Shown here: one piece after another, positions 1 through 6,039 of the stretch
Layout: each line of letters starts with the position of its first letter
Numbering within the stretch: the stretch's first letter is position 1
Source: Actinomycetes bacterium
GTDB taxonomy: Bacteria; Actinomycetota; Acidimicrobiia; UBA5794
Assembly (NCBI GenBank): GCA_030598305.1
Contig: JAUVQC010000028.1
Coordinates: 1 to 10,065 of the forward strand
Length of the DNA stretch: 10,065 bases
Direction: 5' to 3'
Made by a program: the position numbers and the translations under genes
The notes under the pieces: model-generated
Database searches by the model: none
What the model saw: only the letters and a program-made list of their open reading frames with translations
What the model was told of the DNA's origin: nothing

Positions 1-278
1 AGTCGTCCCGTGTCGAACTCATACCCGTCGGGTTCCTGGACGAGACAGATCGCCACTGGCGCGTTGCGGACCGGCGTCATGAAGTCTCCCGCTCCACACA
101 GCCGCTCCTTCTGTAGAGGGTCATCGATCACGATGAACGACCAATTTTGTCTGTTTTTCGATGACCCGGTCCACCGGGCTGCCTGAAGGACCTTCTCCAT
201 GTCGCCTTCGTCAATCGGCCGATCCGCGAATTGTCGGATGGCGCGAAGAGAAAGGACGGAATCGTAAGTATCACTCAT
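1..278 (-). CDS. Nitroreductase-family protein (C-terminal part beyond the left edge)
   Basis: Reading leftward from ATG at 278, the frame stays open for 92 codons to the window edge, so only the N-terminal part is present. The translation begins MSDTYDSVLSLRAIRQF and continues with PIDEGDMEKVLQAARWTGSS, then an N-R-Q-N-W-S-F-I-V-I stretch. This is the usual opening of the FMN-dependent nitroreductase fold: an R-x-I-R-x-F motif, a helix ending in A-A-x-x-x-x-S, and a Q-N-W-x-F strand that contacts the flavin phosphate. Members reduce nitro compounds, quinones or F420/flavin-linked substrates with NAD(P)H; the substrate here cannot be told. There is no good Shine-Dalgarno sequence next to the ATG. 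A TACTGT hexamer ends 7 nt upstream, which would fit a leaderless start. It lies downstream of the acyl-CoA dehydrogenase gene on the same strand, separated by a strong hairpin, so it is probably transcribed separately. Confidence 0.85.
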   Translation of the reverse strand, partial: MSDTYDSVLSLRAIRQFADRPIDEGDMEKVLQAARWTGSSKNRQNWSFIVIDDPLQKERLCGAGDFMTPVRNAPVAICLVQEPDGYEFDTGR

Positions 279-300
279 GCCGTAAACAGTAGCCCCCCAT

Positions 301-362
301 TCAGAGGCTTTTGGCGTGTCTAGCGGGAGCATGCTCCCGTTGGCCACGCCAAAAGCCTCTGA
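301..362 (-). terminator. Long nested hairpin after the acyl-CoA dehydrogenase gene; likely terminator
   Basis: Bases 301-318 are perfectly complementary to 345-362, giving an 18-bp stem. The 26-nt loop itself contains a perfect 16-bp palindrome, CGGGAGCATGCTCCCG, at 324-339, so the RNA would form a small hairpin on top of the large stem. The structure starts two bases after the stop codon of the dehydrogenase gene and ends about 22 nt before the nitroreductase start. There is no T-tract on either side. Actinobacterial terminators often lack one, so termination on the minus strand is the simplest reading. An interspersed repeat element or an mRNA 3'-end stabiliser are alternatives. Confidence 0.5.
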
Positions 363-364
363 GC

Positions 365-2167
365 TCAGAAGGCCGCGTCTGACATCTCCATGATCCAACC
401 GTCTTCGGCCTGGGCAGCTGCGGTGCGTATGCCAACCTTGGGGAGAGCATCCGTGACAAAGAACCTCGCCGAAGCGATCTTGCCCTCATAGAAGCCAACA
501 TCATCACCGACCGCATCTCCAAGCGATGCCTGGGACACTTCGGCATGCTCCAGGAGCAGCCAGGCAATCGTGATCTCAGACAGGCTCTCGAGAAGCGAGT
601 TCGTGTGCAGACCCGTCTTGTAGATCTCCGTCGGGTTCTCCATCGAATTCATCGAGTGGCCGACCAGGACCCCGATGTGATTCTGTAGCTGCTCAAGTGC
701 ATGGCCGAGTGCCTGGCGTTCCGTGGCGAACTCGTCCGAGCCTCCCTTGACGTACTCCATCATCCCTTCAGTGAACTTCATGAGCGTCTTGCCCTGGTCA
801 CGGGCGATCTTGCGGAAGAACAGATCAAGCGCCTGGATGGCGGTCGTTCCCTCATACAGCGTGTCGATCTTTGCATCACGGATGTACTGCTCAATCGGAT
901 AGTCCTGGGTGAACCCGGACCCACCGAACACCTGGAGCGACAGCGAAAGGAGTTCGTAGGCCTTCTCGGATGAGTAGCCCTTCACCATCGGGAGAAGCAG
1001 ATCGTTGACCTTGTCCCAGTATTCGTCCTCGGGGTGTAGCACCTTGTTGTCAAGCGTCCAGGCGGTGTAGATCCAGAGAGCCCGGAGCCCCTCCGCGTAT
1101 GCCTTCTGGATCATCAGCATCCGGCGAACATCTGGGTGACGAATGATCTCGACCCGCGGAGCCGTCTTGTCCATCATCTGGGCGAGATCTGCCGACTGGA
1201 CGCGCTCCTTTGCATATTCGAGGGCGTTGAGATATCCGGTCGAGAGCGTTCCTGCCGACTTGACACCGATCATCATCCGGGCGTCTTCTATCACCTTGAA
1301 CATCTGGCGAATGCCTTGATGCACCTCGCCAACGAGGTAGCCGACGCACGGCTCGTCCATACCCATCGTGAGCTCACAGGTCGTTGACCCCTTGATGCCC
1401 ATCTTGTGTTCCATGTTCGTTGCCCAGATACCGTTTCGTGCTCCAAGAGACCCATCATCGTTGACGTGGTACTTCGGCACGATGAACATCGAGAGACCCT
1501 TGGTTCCCGGGTCGCCACCTTCGCGCCGTGCGAGAACAAGGTGGATGATGTTTTCGTAATAGTCGTTTTCGCCCGATGTGATGAAGCGTTTGACACCCTC
1601 GAGGTGATAGGCGTCTCCGCCGATATGAACCGCCTTGGATGTGCCGGCACCGACGTCGGACCCCGCATCTGCCTCAGTGAGCACCATGGTGCCACCCCAG
1701 CGGTTCTCCACCATTGGAACCGCCCACTTCTCGATTTGTTCGGGTGTTCCCTCGCTGGCGATCACTCTCGCCATGAGTCCACCAGATGCGAATAGGAACG
1801 TCGCTGGATCAGCACCGATGAACATCTCGCTCGTCGCCCAACGAAGAGAATCGGGCGCACCGAACCCCCCGAGGTCTTCATCGAGGCCGAGCATGTGCCA
1901 TCCACCGTCGAACATCGCGTCGAGGCTCTTCTTGACGCTTTCCGGAAGCTTGATCTCGCCGTCCACGAGCTCAGGTGGGTTCCTATCGGCATCGACGAAG
2001 CTGGCGGCGAACTCGTCAGATGCGAGCCGATCCACCTCGCGAAGGGCGTCCCTCGCGGTGTCCTCGTCGAAGGACCCGAACGGCTCCTTGCCGTAGTAGT
2101 CGCCAACTTTGTGGTACTCAAAGAGGTTGAACTCGATGTCTCTGCGGTTGCTTATGTAATGGCTCAT
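365..2167 (-). CDS. fadE5: Acyl-CoA dehydrogenase, FadE5-like, 600 residues
   Basis: This FAD enzyme catalyses the first step of fatty-acid beta-oxidation, oxidising acyl-CoA to trans-2-enoyl-CoA in the cytoplasm. The start MSHYISNRRDIEFNLFE closely resembles the N-terminus I remember for mycobacterial FadE5, which is also about 600 residues, much longer than the 380-400 of medium-chain types. In order: a family-specific N-terminal helix region (1-80), the ACAD N-terminal helical domain, the middle beta domain with W-G-G-T-M-V-L-T-E at 157-165 and R-F-I-T-S-G at 194-199, and the C-terminal helical domain. L-Y-E-G-T-T-A-I-Q at 437-445 places the likely catalytic base at Glu439. A further C-terminal domain (about 460-600) is typical of this subfamily. 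I chose ATG at 2167 because GAGGTG lies 5 nt upstream and the FadE5 signature begins there; the frame is open 43 codons further, into the operator region. The divergent TetR gene probably regulates it. Confidence 0.93.
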   Translation of the reverse strand: MSHYISNRRDIEFNLFEYHKVGDYYGKEPFGSFDEDTARDALREVDRLASDEFAASFVDADRNPPELVDGEIKLPESVKKSLDAMFDGGWHMLGLDEDLGGFGAPDSLRWATSEMFIGADPATFLFASGGLMARVIASEGTPEQIEKWAVPMVENRWGGTMVLTEADAGSDVGAGTSKAVHIGGDAYHLEGVKRFITSGENDYYENIIHLVLARREGGDPGTKGLSMFIVPKYHVNDDGSLGARNGIWATNMEHKMGIKGSTTCELTMGMDEPCVGYLVGEVHQGIRQMFKVIEDARMMIGVKSAGTLSTGYLNALEYAKERVQSADLAQMMDKTAPRVEIIRHPDVRRMLMIQKAYAEGLRALWIYTAWTLDNKVLHPEDEYWDKVNDLLLPMVKGYSSEKAYELLSLSLQVFGGSGFTQDYPIEQYIRDAKIDTLYEGTTAIQALDLFFRKIARDQGKTLMKFTEGMMEYVKGGSDEFATERQALGHALEQLQNHIGVLVGHSMNSMENPTEIYKTGLHTNSLLESLSEITIAWLLLEHAEVSQASLGDAVGDDVGFYEGKIASARFFVTDALPKVGIRTAAAQAEDGWIMEMSDAAF

Positions 2168-2172
2168 ATCTA

Positions 2173-2178
2173 CACCTC
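2173..2178 (-). promoter_or_regulatory. Ribosome binding site deciding the acyl-CoA dehydrogenase start
   Basis: On the minus strand GAGGTG ends 5 nt before ATG 2167. No comparable site precedes the upstream in-frame starts at 2275 and 2296, which lie inside the presumed TetR operators. This supports the 600-residue product. Confidence 0.7.
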
Positions 2179-2240
2179 GTGCTCCACCAACGCGAACTTG
2201 ACGGCGCCGAGCAGTCACTCTGCCGACTTCCCGACACAAT

Positions 2241-2266
2241 TTGAGTATACACTCCAAGTTGGAGTG
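2241..2266. promoter_or_regulatory. Predicted TetR operator 1, overlapping a -10-like element of the dehydrogenase gene
   Basis: Two overlapping symmetric elements lie here. TTGAGT-ATAC-ACTCCAA at 2241-2257 has GAGT/ACTC arms around four bases. CACTCCAA-G-TTGGAGTG at 2250-2266 is a perfect 8+1+8 inverted repeat. The first element matches operator 2, 37 bp away, in sequence and arm spacing. On the minus strand TATACT (2249 to 2244) resembles a sigma-70 -10 box and sits inside the symmetric element about 77 nt before the dehydrogenase ATG, although no convincing -35 precedes it. A TetR dimer bound here would block that promoter. Binding by the neighbouring regulator is inferred from position. 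Confidence 0.6.
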
Positions 2267-2277
2267 ATCGACCATAT

Positions 2278-2293
2278 TTGAGTGGATACTCAA
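2278..2293. promoter_or_regulatory. Predicted TetR operator 2, in front of the regulator gene
   Basis: TTGAGT-GGAT-ACTCAA is a perfect inverted repeat with 6-bp arms and a 4-bp centre, the usual size for a TetR-family dimer site. It repeats the pattern of operator 1. Its left arm, TTGAGT at 2278-2283, could also serve as a -35 box for the regulator gene with TACGCT at 2303-2308 as -10 (19-bp spacer), which would make the gene autorepressed. The promoter part of this reading is weak; the inverted repeat is plain. Confidence 0.6.
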
Positions 2294-2328
2294 CATTTGA
2301 ACTACGCTGCCCGCAACGAAGGGACCCC

Positions 2329-2883
2329 GTGGCTCGATACCAGGTAGGCATACAAACCGAGGCCAGGATCATCGAAGCGACTCGAAGCCTCCTGGCTGAG
2401 GGCGGCATGGAGGCCGCCACCCTCAGCGCGATCTGTGATCGCGCCGAAGTGCGTTCTGGGAGCTTCTACAACCTCTTTGACTCCAAGGAGGACGCGATCA
2501 TTCGGGTGGTCCGTGAATCGATTCGCGCCGTTGATCCTGATCCGCTCCACAAGGGCACCGATACCGTCGACGACCTCGTCAACGCATACATCCGTTTCTT
2601 CGAGGAAGAGCCGAAGATGGCCAGGGTCTACGTGTTGGCAGCCCTGACAGGAGAGTCATCGGGCAACGGTGCGCGAAAGCGATTTCTCCGCCACCATCAG
2701 CGGCGCGTCGAGCGCTTCGGCGAAGCGATGCAGCGGGACAACAAGGCGCTCACGCCCGAAGACTCCGTCAGCCAGGCCGAGCTACTACTCGGTGCACTCG
2801 ACGGGCTTGCGTTCCGGTGGGCTCTCGACCAGAACTTCGATTTCCCCAAGTACGCGCTCCTCGCCGCCGAGCGGCTCGCCTAG
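2329..2883 (+). CDS. TetR-family transcriptional regulator, probable repressor of the divergent acyl-CoA dehydrogenase gene
   Basis: A 184-residue protein, a normal length for TetR regulators, which bind DNA as dimers and release it on binding a small ligand. The N-terminal domain reads ARIIEATRSLLAEGGMEAAT (12-31), then the helix-turn-helix region S-A-I-C-D-R-A-E-V-R-S-G-S-F-Y-N-L-F-D-S-K-E (33-54), with the classic Y-x-x-F-x-S-K-E ending. The rest is a variable helical ligand-binding domain containing L-L-L-G-A-L-D-G-L-A-F-R-W-A (152-165). I chose GTG at 2329: GAAGGGA precedes it by 4 nt and the protein then begins a normal distance before the first helix. The frame is open back to a TTG at 2278, but that codon lies inside the predicted operator. 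Divergence from a FadE5-like gene with paired operators suggests control of fatty-acid oxidation and an acyl-CoA-type ligand; the ligand is inferred. Confidence 0.92.
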   Translation: MARYQVGIQTEARIIEATRSLLAEGGMEAATLSAICDRAEVRSGSFYNLFDSKEDAIIRVVRESIRAVDPDPLHKGTDTVDDLVNAYIRFFEEEPKMARVYVLAALTGESSGNGARKRFLRHHQRRVERFGEAMQRDNKALTPEDSVSQAELLLGALDGLAFRWALDQNFDFPKYALLAAERLA

Positions 2884-2968
2884 CCGCGCACGGCTGTAGG
2901 ACGTCTTGTCCTTGATGTGGCGCACCACTCTGCCCTCGCATGGAGTGTCCATCTGGAAAGCCTCTCGA

Positions 2969-2985
2969 TGAAGGCGTAGCCTTCA
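2969..2985 (+). terminator. Small hairpin between the TetR and sigma-factor genes; possible terminator
   Basis: TGAAGGC-GTA-GCCTTCA forms a 7-bp stem with a 3-nt loop, 85 nt after the TetR stop codon. No T-tract follows. It ends exactly where the GGGAAC element upstream of the sigma-factor gene begins, so it could instead be a binding site. The rest of the 168-bp gap holds the predicted promoter, a weak 5-bp hairpin at 3019-3034 and the ribosome binding site. Confidence 0.3.
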
Positions 2986-3001
2986 GGGAACGGGTGACAA
3001 A
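2986..3001 (+). promoter_or_regulatory. Candidate ECF-type promoter element upstream of the sigma-factor gene
   Basis: GGGAACGGGTGACAAA lies 66 nt before the sigma-factor ATG. GGGAAC or GGAAC is the typical -35 sequence of many ECF sigma factors, and these commonly transcribe their own operons. Nearly the same string occurs at 5970-5985 upstream of the LLM oxidoreductase gene. I cannot identify a convincing matching -10, so this is a candidate only. Confidence 0.4.
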
Positions 3002-3036
3002 GTGATCCGCTCAGGTGTCCTCTTCTATGAGAGGCC

Positions 3037-3043
3037 AAGGAGG
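3037..3043 (+). promoter_or_regulatory. Strong ribosome binding site of the sigma-factor gene
   Basis: AAGGAGG, the full anti-Shine-Dalgarno complement, ends 8 nt before ATG 3052 and fixes that start. Confidence 0.8.
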
Positions 3044-3051
3044 ATTCCGCT

Positions 3052-3549
3052 ATGACCACCGCACGGTCATGCATCACTGCAGCTGACGAACAGCTCATCG
3101 ACGGCCTCTATGTCCCGCTCCGAAGGTTCGCAGCGATCATTTCGGACTGGGGAGACGACCCTGATGACCTGCTTCACGACGCGTGGCTCCGCGTCCTTGA
3201 GAGACGATCACTCACCGATCTCGACAATCCGTCGGCATATCTGAAACGAACCATGGTGAATCTCGCTGCCAACCAACGAAGGCAGAAAGGTTCACGCGGT
3301 TGGCTGCTGAGACGTTGGGAGGTGAAGTCCCCGACCGTAGCCATCGACGGCTACCCATCCGACCTCGCTGACCTCGCTGCGCTACCCCGAGATCAGCGAG
3401 CAACCCTCTATCTCGCTGAGGTCGAGGGCTATTCCTACGACGAAGTCGGACAGATGATGGGATGCACCGCGAGCACAGCACGGATGCGCGCCATGCGAGC
3501 TCGCAAGCGCTTGCGTTCGACACTCGAAGCGGAGGTACAGCATGGATAG
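3052..3549 (+). CDS. ECF-type RNA polymerase sigma factor (sigma-70 family)
   Basis: A 165-residue protein, the normal size for an extracytoplasmic-function sigma factor, which directs core RNA polymerase to a small set of promoters. Region sigma-2 is at about 18-80 and includes D-P-D-D-L-L-H-D-A-W-L-R-V-L-E (36-50), the core-binding D-L-x-x-D-x-W/F pattern, and N-P-S-A-Y-L-K-R-T-M-V-N-L-A-A-N (59-74). A short linker follows. Region sigma-4 is at about 105-157, with L-P-R-D-Q-R-A-T-L-Y-L-A-E-V-E-G-Y-S-Y-D-E-V (111-132) and the helix-turn-helix ending S-T-A-R-M-R-A-M-R-A-R-K-R-L (141-154). There is no C-terminal extension such as ECF41 types carry. Its last 8 nt overlap the start of the membrane propeller gene, so the two are translationally coupled. 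That arrangement is typical of a sigma factor with its anti-sigma partner. The signal is unknown. Confidence 0.93.
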   Translation: MTTARSCITAADEQLIDGLYVPLRRFAAIISDWGDDPDDLLHDAWLRVLERRSLTDLDNPSAYLKRTMVNLAANQRRQKGSRGWLLRRWEVKSPTVAIDGYPSDLADLAALPRDQRATLYLAEVEGYSYDEVGQMMGCTASTARMRAMRARKRLRSTLEAEVQHG

Positions 3550-5005
3550 CAACGAACGCCAGCAGATGGAGCGATGGGCAGAGCATGGTGATCATGCCGG
3601 CGCCACCGATCTGATCGACCGCTTGACCACGTCCTTGACCACTCCAACCACAACGTTGGTTCCGGACCCCGGATCAAGGGGCGTGCAAGGCAGAACGCTG
3701 AGAGGTCTCGCTATCGCAACAGGATCAGCGGCCCTGACAATCATCCTGATCGTGGTGGGCGTTCTTGCGCTCAGACCCGGATCCTCTGATGACCTTGCTC
3801 CGGCCGAAGTCATCCCACGACCTGTTGAGGTGGCGACAACCATTCCTCCGATCGAGGACATCGAAGGCACGTCCGACACGCGCCCAGCAGAGCCAGAAGC
3901 TCCACCACTCGTCGACCTGACCGTGTGGTCAGAAATCCCCCTGCCGTTCGAAGTGTTCGGGTATGAGCCCGTTTACGATGCCGAGTGGATCGACGGAATG
4001 CTCTATGCAGTCGGTTCGTCGAACGACGTGGAGGGTGAGCTTTCCTCCTTCCGAGCGACCGTATGGCGTTCTCCCGATGGCATGGCATGGGAGCGATCTG
4101 CCACCGTGGCGGAGCCGGGAGGCATAATGCATGCGATCGCTGGCCACGGCACGCAGCTCGTGGGCGTGGGACAGATCTGGCTGGATCGGCCCGACGGCGC
4201 GATCTGGACATCGAGCGACGGCGAGGCCTGGACCCGAGTGCCACACGATGACGCCGTCTTCGGCGCAGGATTCAGCCTGATCCACGAGATCACGATCGGA
4301 GGACCAGGGTTCGTTGCCGTCGGTCAATCCTGTGACGATCCTGACGAACCATGTGCTGGACGACCGACCGTGTGGGTATCTGATACCGGTGCTACTTGGA
4401 CACGTCTCGCATTTCTCTCCGACACCGCTGGCGTGATCGAAGACATCACGTCCCACGACGGCGTGCTGTATGCCGTCGGGTCGATCTCTTCCGAGGCTGG
4501 TGACATCGCTGCCATATGGACGTCGAGCGATGGGCACGCATGGAAGAGGATCGTCAATACTGACCTGTTCGACGGACCCGGAAACCAGTGGATCACGAGT
4601 GTGGCCTCCTCAGAAACCGGCATCGCGGCGGTCGGAAGTTCATGGACACCCGATGGAGTCACCGAAGCTGTCGTGTGGTTCTCGAACGATGGTGAGTCAT
4701 GGACGACCACCGGTTGGGCCGTTTCTGATCCGTCATCGAACATGTACTTCGAAGCAGTTACTGCAGTTGGAGGACAATTCATAGCTATCGGTTCGGATGC
4801 AACCAACATCGGACCTGACAACGATGACAAGATCCCGGATAGCGGAAGCTTGTGGACATCTGATGATGGTCTTCTGTGGACGCGGATCGACACCGCACGT
4901 CTCTTCGTGACAGCAGATCTCATGGTTGTCGTTGGCAACTCGGGGGGAGCCTTCACGTTCGGTGGTGACCCCGAGCTCAGTATCTGGCACGCCGGAACCA
5001 ACTAG
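3542..5005 (+). CDS. Single-pass membrane protein with Asp-box beta-propeller; putative anti-sigma factor or sensor
   Basis: A 487-residue protein starting at ATG 3542, inside the last codons of the sigma-factor gene. Residues 1-52 are hydrophilic and probably cytoplasmic. Residues about 55-77 form one hydrophobic span (L-A-I-A-T-G then I-I-L-I-V-V-G-V-L-A-L). A Pro/Thr/Glu-rich linker (80-125) leads to an outside domain. That domain has six copies of an Asp-box-like motif, W-x-S-x-D-G-x-x-W, with the first Trp at 175, 222, 278, 326, 379 and 438, spaced 47-59 residues, each preceded by an h-x-A-V-G-type strand. The third copy is degenerate, with Asp one position early. The final S-I-W may pair with the early T-V-W to close a ring. 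The only two cysteines, 264 and 271, flank an acidic loop and may form a disulfide. The zinc anti-sigma H-x-x-x-C-x-x-C motif is absent. An anti-sigma role is inferred from gene order and topology. Confidence 0.85.
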   Translation: MDSNERQQMERWAEHGDHAGATDLIDRLTTSLTTPTTTLVPDPGSRGVQGRTLRGLAIATGSAALTIILIVVGVLALRPGSSDDLAPAEVIPRPVEVATTIPPIEDIEGTSDTRPAEPEAPPLVDLTVWSEIPLPFEVFGYEPVYDAEWIDGMLYAVGSSNDVEGELSSFRATVWRSPDGMAWERSATVAEPGGIMHAIAGHGTQLVGVGQIWLDRPDGAIWTSSDGEAWTRVPHDDAVFGAGFSLIHEITIGGPGFVAVGQSCDDPDEPCAGRPTVWVSDTGATWTRLAFLSDTAGVIEDITSHDGVLYAVGSISSEAGDIAAIWTSSDGHAWKRIVNTDLFDGPGNQWITSVASSETGIAAVGSSWTPDGVTEAVVWFSNDGESWTTTGWAVSDPSSNMYFEAVTAVGGQFIAIGSDATNIGPDNDDKIPDSGSLWTSDDGLLWTRIDTARLFVTADLMVVVGNSGGAFTFGGDPELSIWHAGTN

Positions 5006-5085
5006 GCGACATTCCCGAACGCGGCTCGAAGGGTGCACTCGGCATCCTCCAGCACTCTGAGCATGGGCCTCTGCAGAGCCGAACT

Positions 5086-5099
5086 CAACTCAAGAGTTG
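5086..5099. repeat. Short inverted repeat between convergent genes; weak bidirectional terminator candidate
   Basis: CAACTC-AA-GAGTTG has 6-bp arms in the 185-bp gap between the propeller gene and the DUF2461 gene, which converge. No T-tract flanks it. A 10-bp palindrome, CTCTGCAGAG, lies at 5069-5078. I see no gene in this gap: the plus-strand open frame starting at 5033 runs antisense into the DUF2461 gene and resembles nothing I know. Confidence 0.2.
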
Positions 5100-5190
5100 G
5101 ACTCCGCTCGATCTCACCGGAAGTTGCACCAAGCTCCCCATCCGCAGCGCCTCTTCGATTTGTACCTGCGATCAAGGTGACATCAACGGC

Positions 5191-5886
5191 TCAGTACGCG
5201 AGCCCGACCGACTTGCATAGGAACGCGTTGAGATTGCTTCCAGCCTTGAACGCCTTTGCGAGCGTGACATCGATCTCGGGACTGGAGACAGACTTCTGCG
5301 TCATCTTGTGTCCTGCGATGAAGCTCTTCATCCTCAGGTCGTCGGCATATGGAAAGTCCACGTCGAATTCCCTTGGGACTCGCTTGAGTCGCTGATCGTC
5401 GTCAGGGTCGAGATCCCAGACATCGGTGAAGGATCGATATCTCGTTGCCTTCCTCCAACCATCCGGATCGGCGTAGATGGATTCACGGATCTGGCGGGCG
5501 ACCTTCGGCTCGGGGTTCCACATGCCAACACCGGCGAAGCAGGCACCCGGTTCGATATGGATGTAGAAACCCGGCGCGTGGACGTCTTTGCCTTGTTCGT
5601 GACGGAACTGGATACCGACGTTCGTCTTGTATGGCGTCTTGTCCTGGCTGAACCTTGTGTCGCGGTACGGACGCATGAGCGATCCACCGTTCGTTCGGGT
5701 ATCGGCGACGAAGTGATCCGAAATGGCTTGCAGGCGCTCCCCGAAGTCTTCAATGAACACCTTCGCTGGCTCTCGGATGGTGTCGATATAGCGTTGCTTG
5801 TTCTCCTCGAACCACGGACGGTTGTTGTTCTCTTCAAGCTCTCGAAGGAACTTGAAGACCCCCGGAGTGAAGTATGAGTTAGCCAC
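5191..5886 (-). CDS. DUF2461 (TIGR02453) family protein
   Basis: A 231-residue protein that matches the DUF2461 family along its length; family members are usually about 210-230 residues. Hallmarks are F-K-F-L-R-E-L-E-E-N-N-N-R-P-W-F-E-E-N-K (11-30), then Y-I-D-T-I-R-E-P (33-40), the core motif R-P-Y-R-D-T-R-F-S-Q-D-K-T-P-Y-K-T (72-88), and G-F-Y-I-H-I-E-P-G (106-114). No biochemical function is established for the family, to my knowledge. The conserved Arg/Asp/Lys cluster suggests a ligand- or phosphate-binding site, but this is a guess. It has no signal peptide or membrane span and should be cytoplasmic. GTG at 5886 is the start, with AAGGAGGG 6 nt upstream. It is a single-gene unit, divergent from the LLM oxidoreductase gene and convergent with the propeller gene. 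Confidence 0.92.
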   Translation of the reverse strand: MANSYFTPGVFKFLRELEENNNRPWFEENKQRYIDTIREPAKVFIEDFGERLQAISDHFVADTRTNGGSLMRPYRDTRFSQDKTPYKTNVGIQFRHEQGKDVHAPGFYIHIEPGACFAGVGMWNPEPKVARQIRESIYADPDGWRKATRYRSFTDVWDLDPDDDQRLKRVPREFDVDFPYADDLRMKSFIAGHKMTQKSVSSPEIDVTLAKAFKAGSNLNAFLCKSVGLAY

Positions 5887-5892
5887 GGACAG

Positions 5893-5900
5893 CCCTCCTT
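5893..5900 (-). promoter_or_regulatory. Ribosome binding site deciding the DUF2461 GTG start
   Basis: AAGGAGGG on the minus strand ends 6 nt before GTG 5886. It is a near-perfect Shine-Dalgarno sequence and supports the GTG start. Confidence 0.8.
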
Positions 5901-5969
5901 TGCCGGAATTGGGTTTTGCAGCTGAAGTACGACTGTGCCATGAAATCCTTCCTTCCTCTCCACCCTATG

Positions 5970-5985
5970 GGGAACCGGTGACAGA
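5970..5985 (+). promoter_or_regulatory. Candidate ECF-type promoter element upstream of the LLM oxidoreductase operon
   Basis: GGGAACCGGTGACAGA lies 77 nt before the oxidoreductase ATG. It matches the element upstream of the ECF sigma-factor gene (2986-3001) at 14 of 16 bases, and ATCC follows in both, 3 nt further away in the sigma-gene copy. Both lie at similar distances from their start codons on the same strand. I cannot see a shared -10. A sigma-A-like alternative, TTGCCG at 6000-6005 with TACGCT at 6022-6027, is weak because its start point would fall within the ribosome binding site. Confidence 0.35.
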
Positions 5986-6031
5986 ATCCAGAGGTCCGAT
6001 TGCCGGGGGCCGTTGCATCCCTACGCTACCC

Positions 6032-6039
6032 GGAGGAGG
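6032..6039 (+). promoter_or_regulatory. Ribosome binding site deciding the LLM oxidoreductase start
   Basis: GGAGGAGG ends 7 nt before ATG 6047. The frame is open much further upstream, to 5798, but that stretch is antisense to the start of the DUF2461 gene and lacks the family's N-terminus. Confidence 0.8.

Noticed and set aside
1406..2281. Plus-strand open frames (1406-1795, 1635-2096, 1895-2281) opposite the acyl-CoA dehydrogenase gene
   Set aside because: All are antisense to a clear, complete enzyme gene and have no recognisable domain.
2168..2296. N-terminal extension of the acyl-CoA dehydrogenase by 43 residues
   Set aside because: It is Arg-rich and unlike the family, covers the TetR operators, and the FadE5-type start MSHY with GAGGTG in front is at 2167.
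3363..3385. Tandem repeat of GACCTCGCTG in the sigma-factor gene
   Set aside because: It is a two-copy coding repeat (D-L-A-D-L-A-A-L) in the linker before sigma-4; no larger array.
4324..5001. Long minus-strand open frame of 225 codons opposite the propeller gene
   Set aside because: It is a Pro/Ser/Thr-rich shadow typical of a high-GC gene read backwards. No ribosome binding site or recognisable domain. The same holds for 3929-4537.
5033..5395. Plus-strand open frame of 120 codons after the propeller gene
   Set aside because: It mostly runs antisense to DUF2461, lacks a ribosome binding site and has no recognisable domain.
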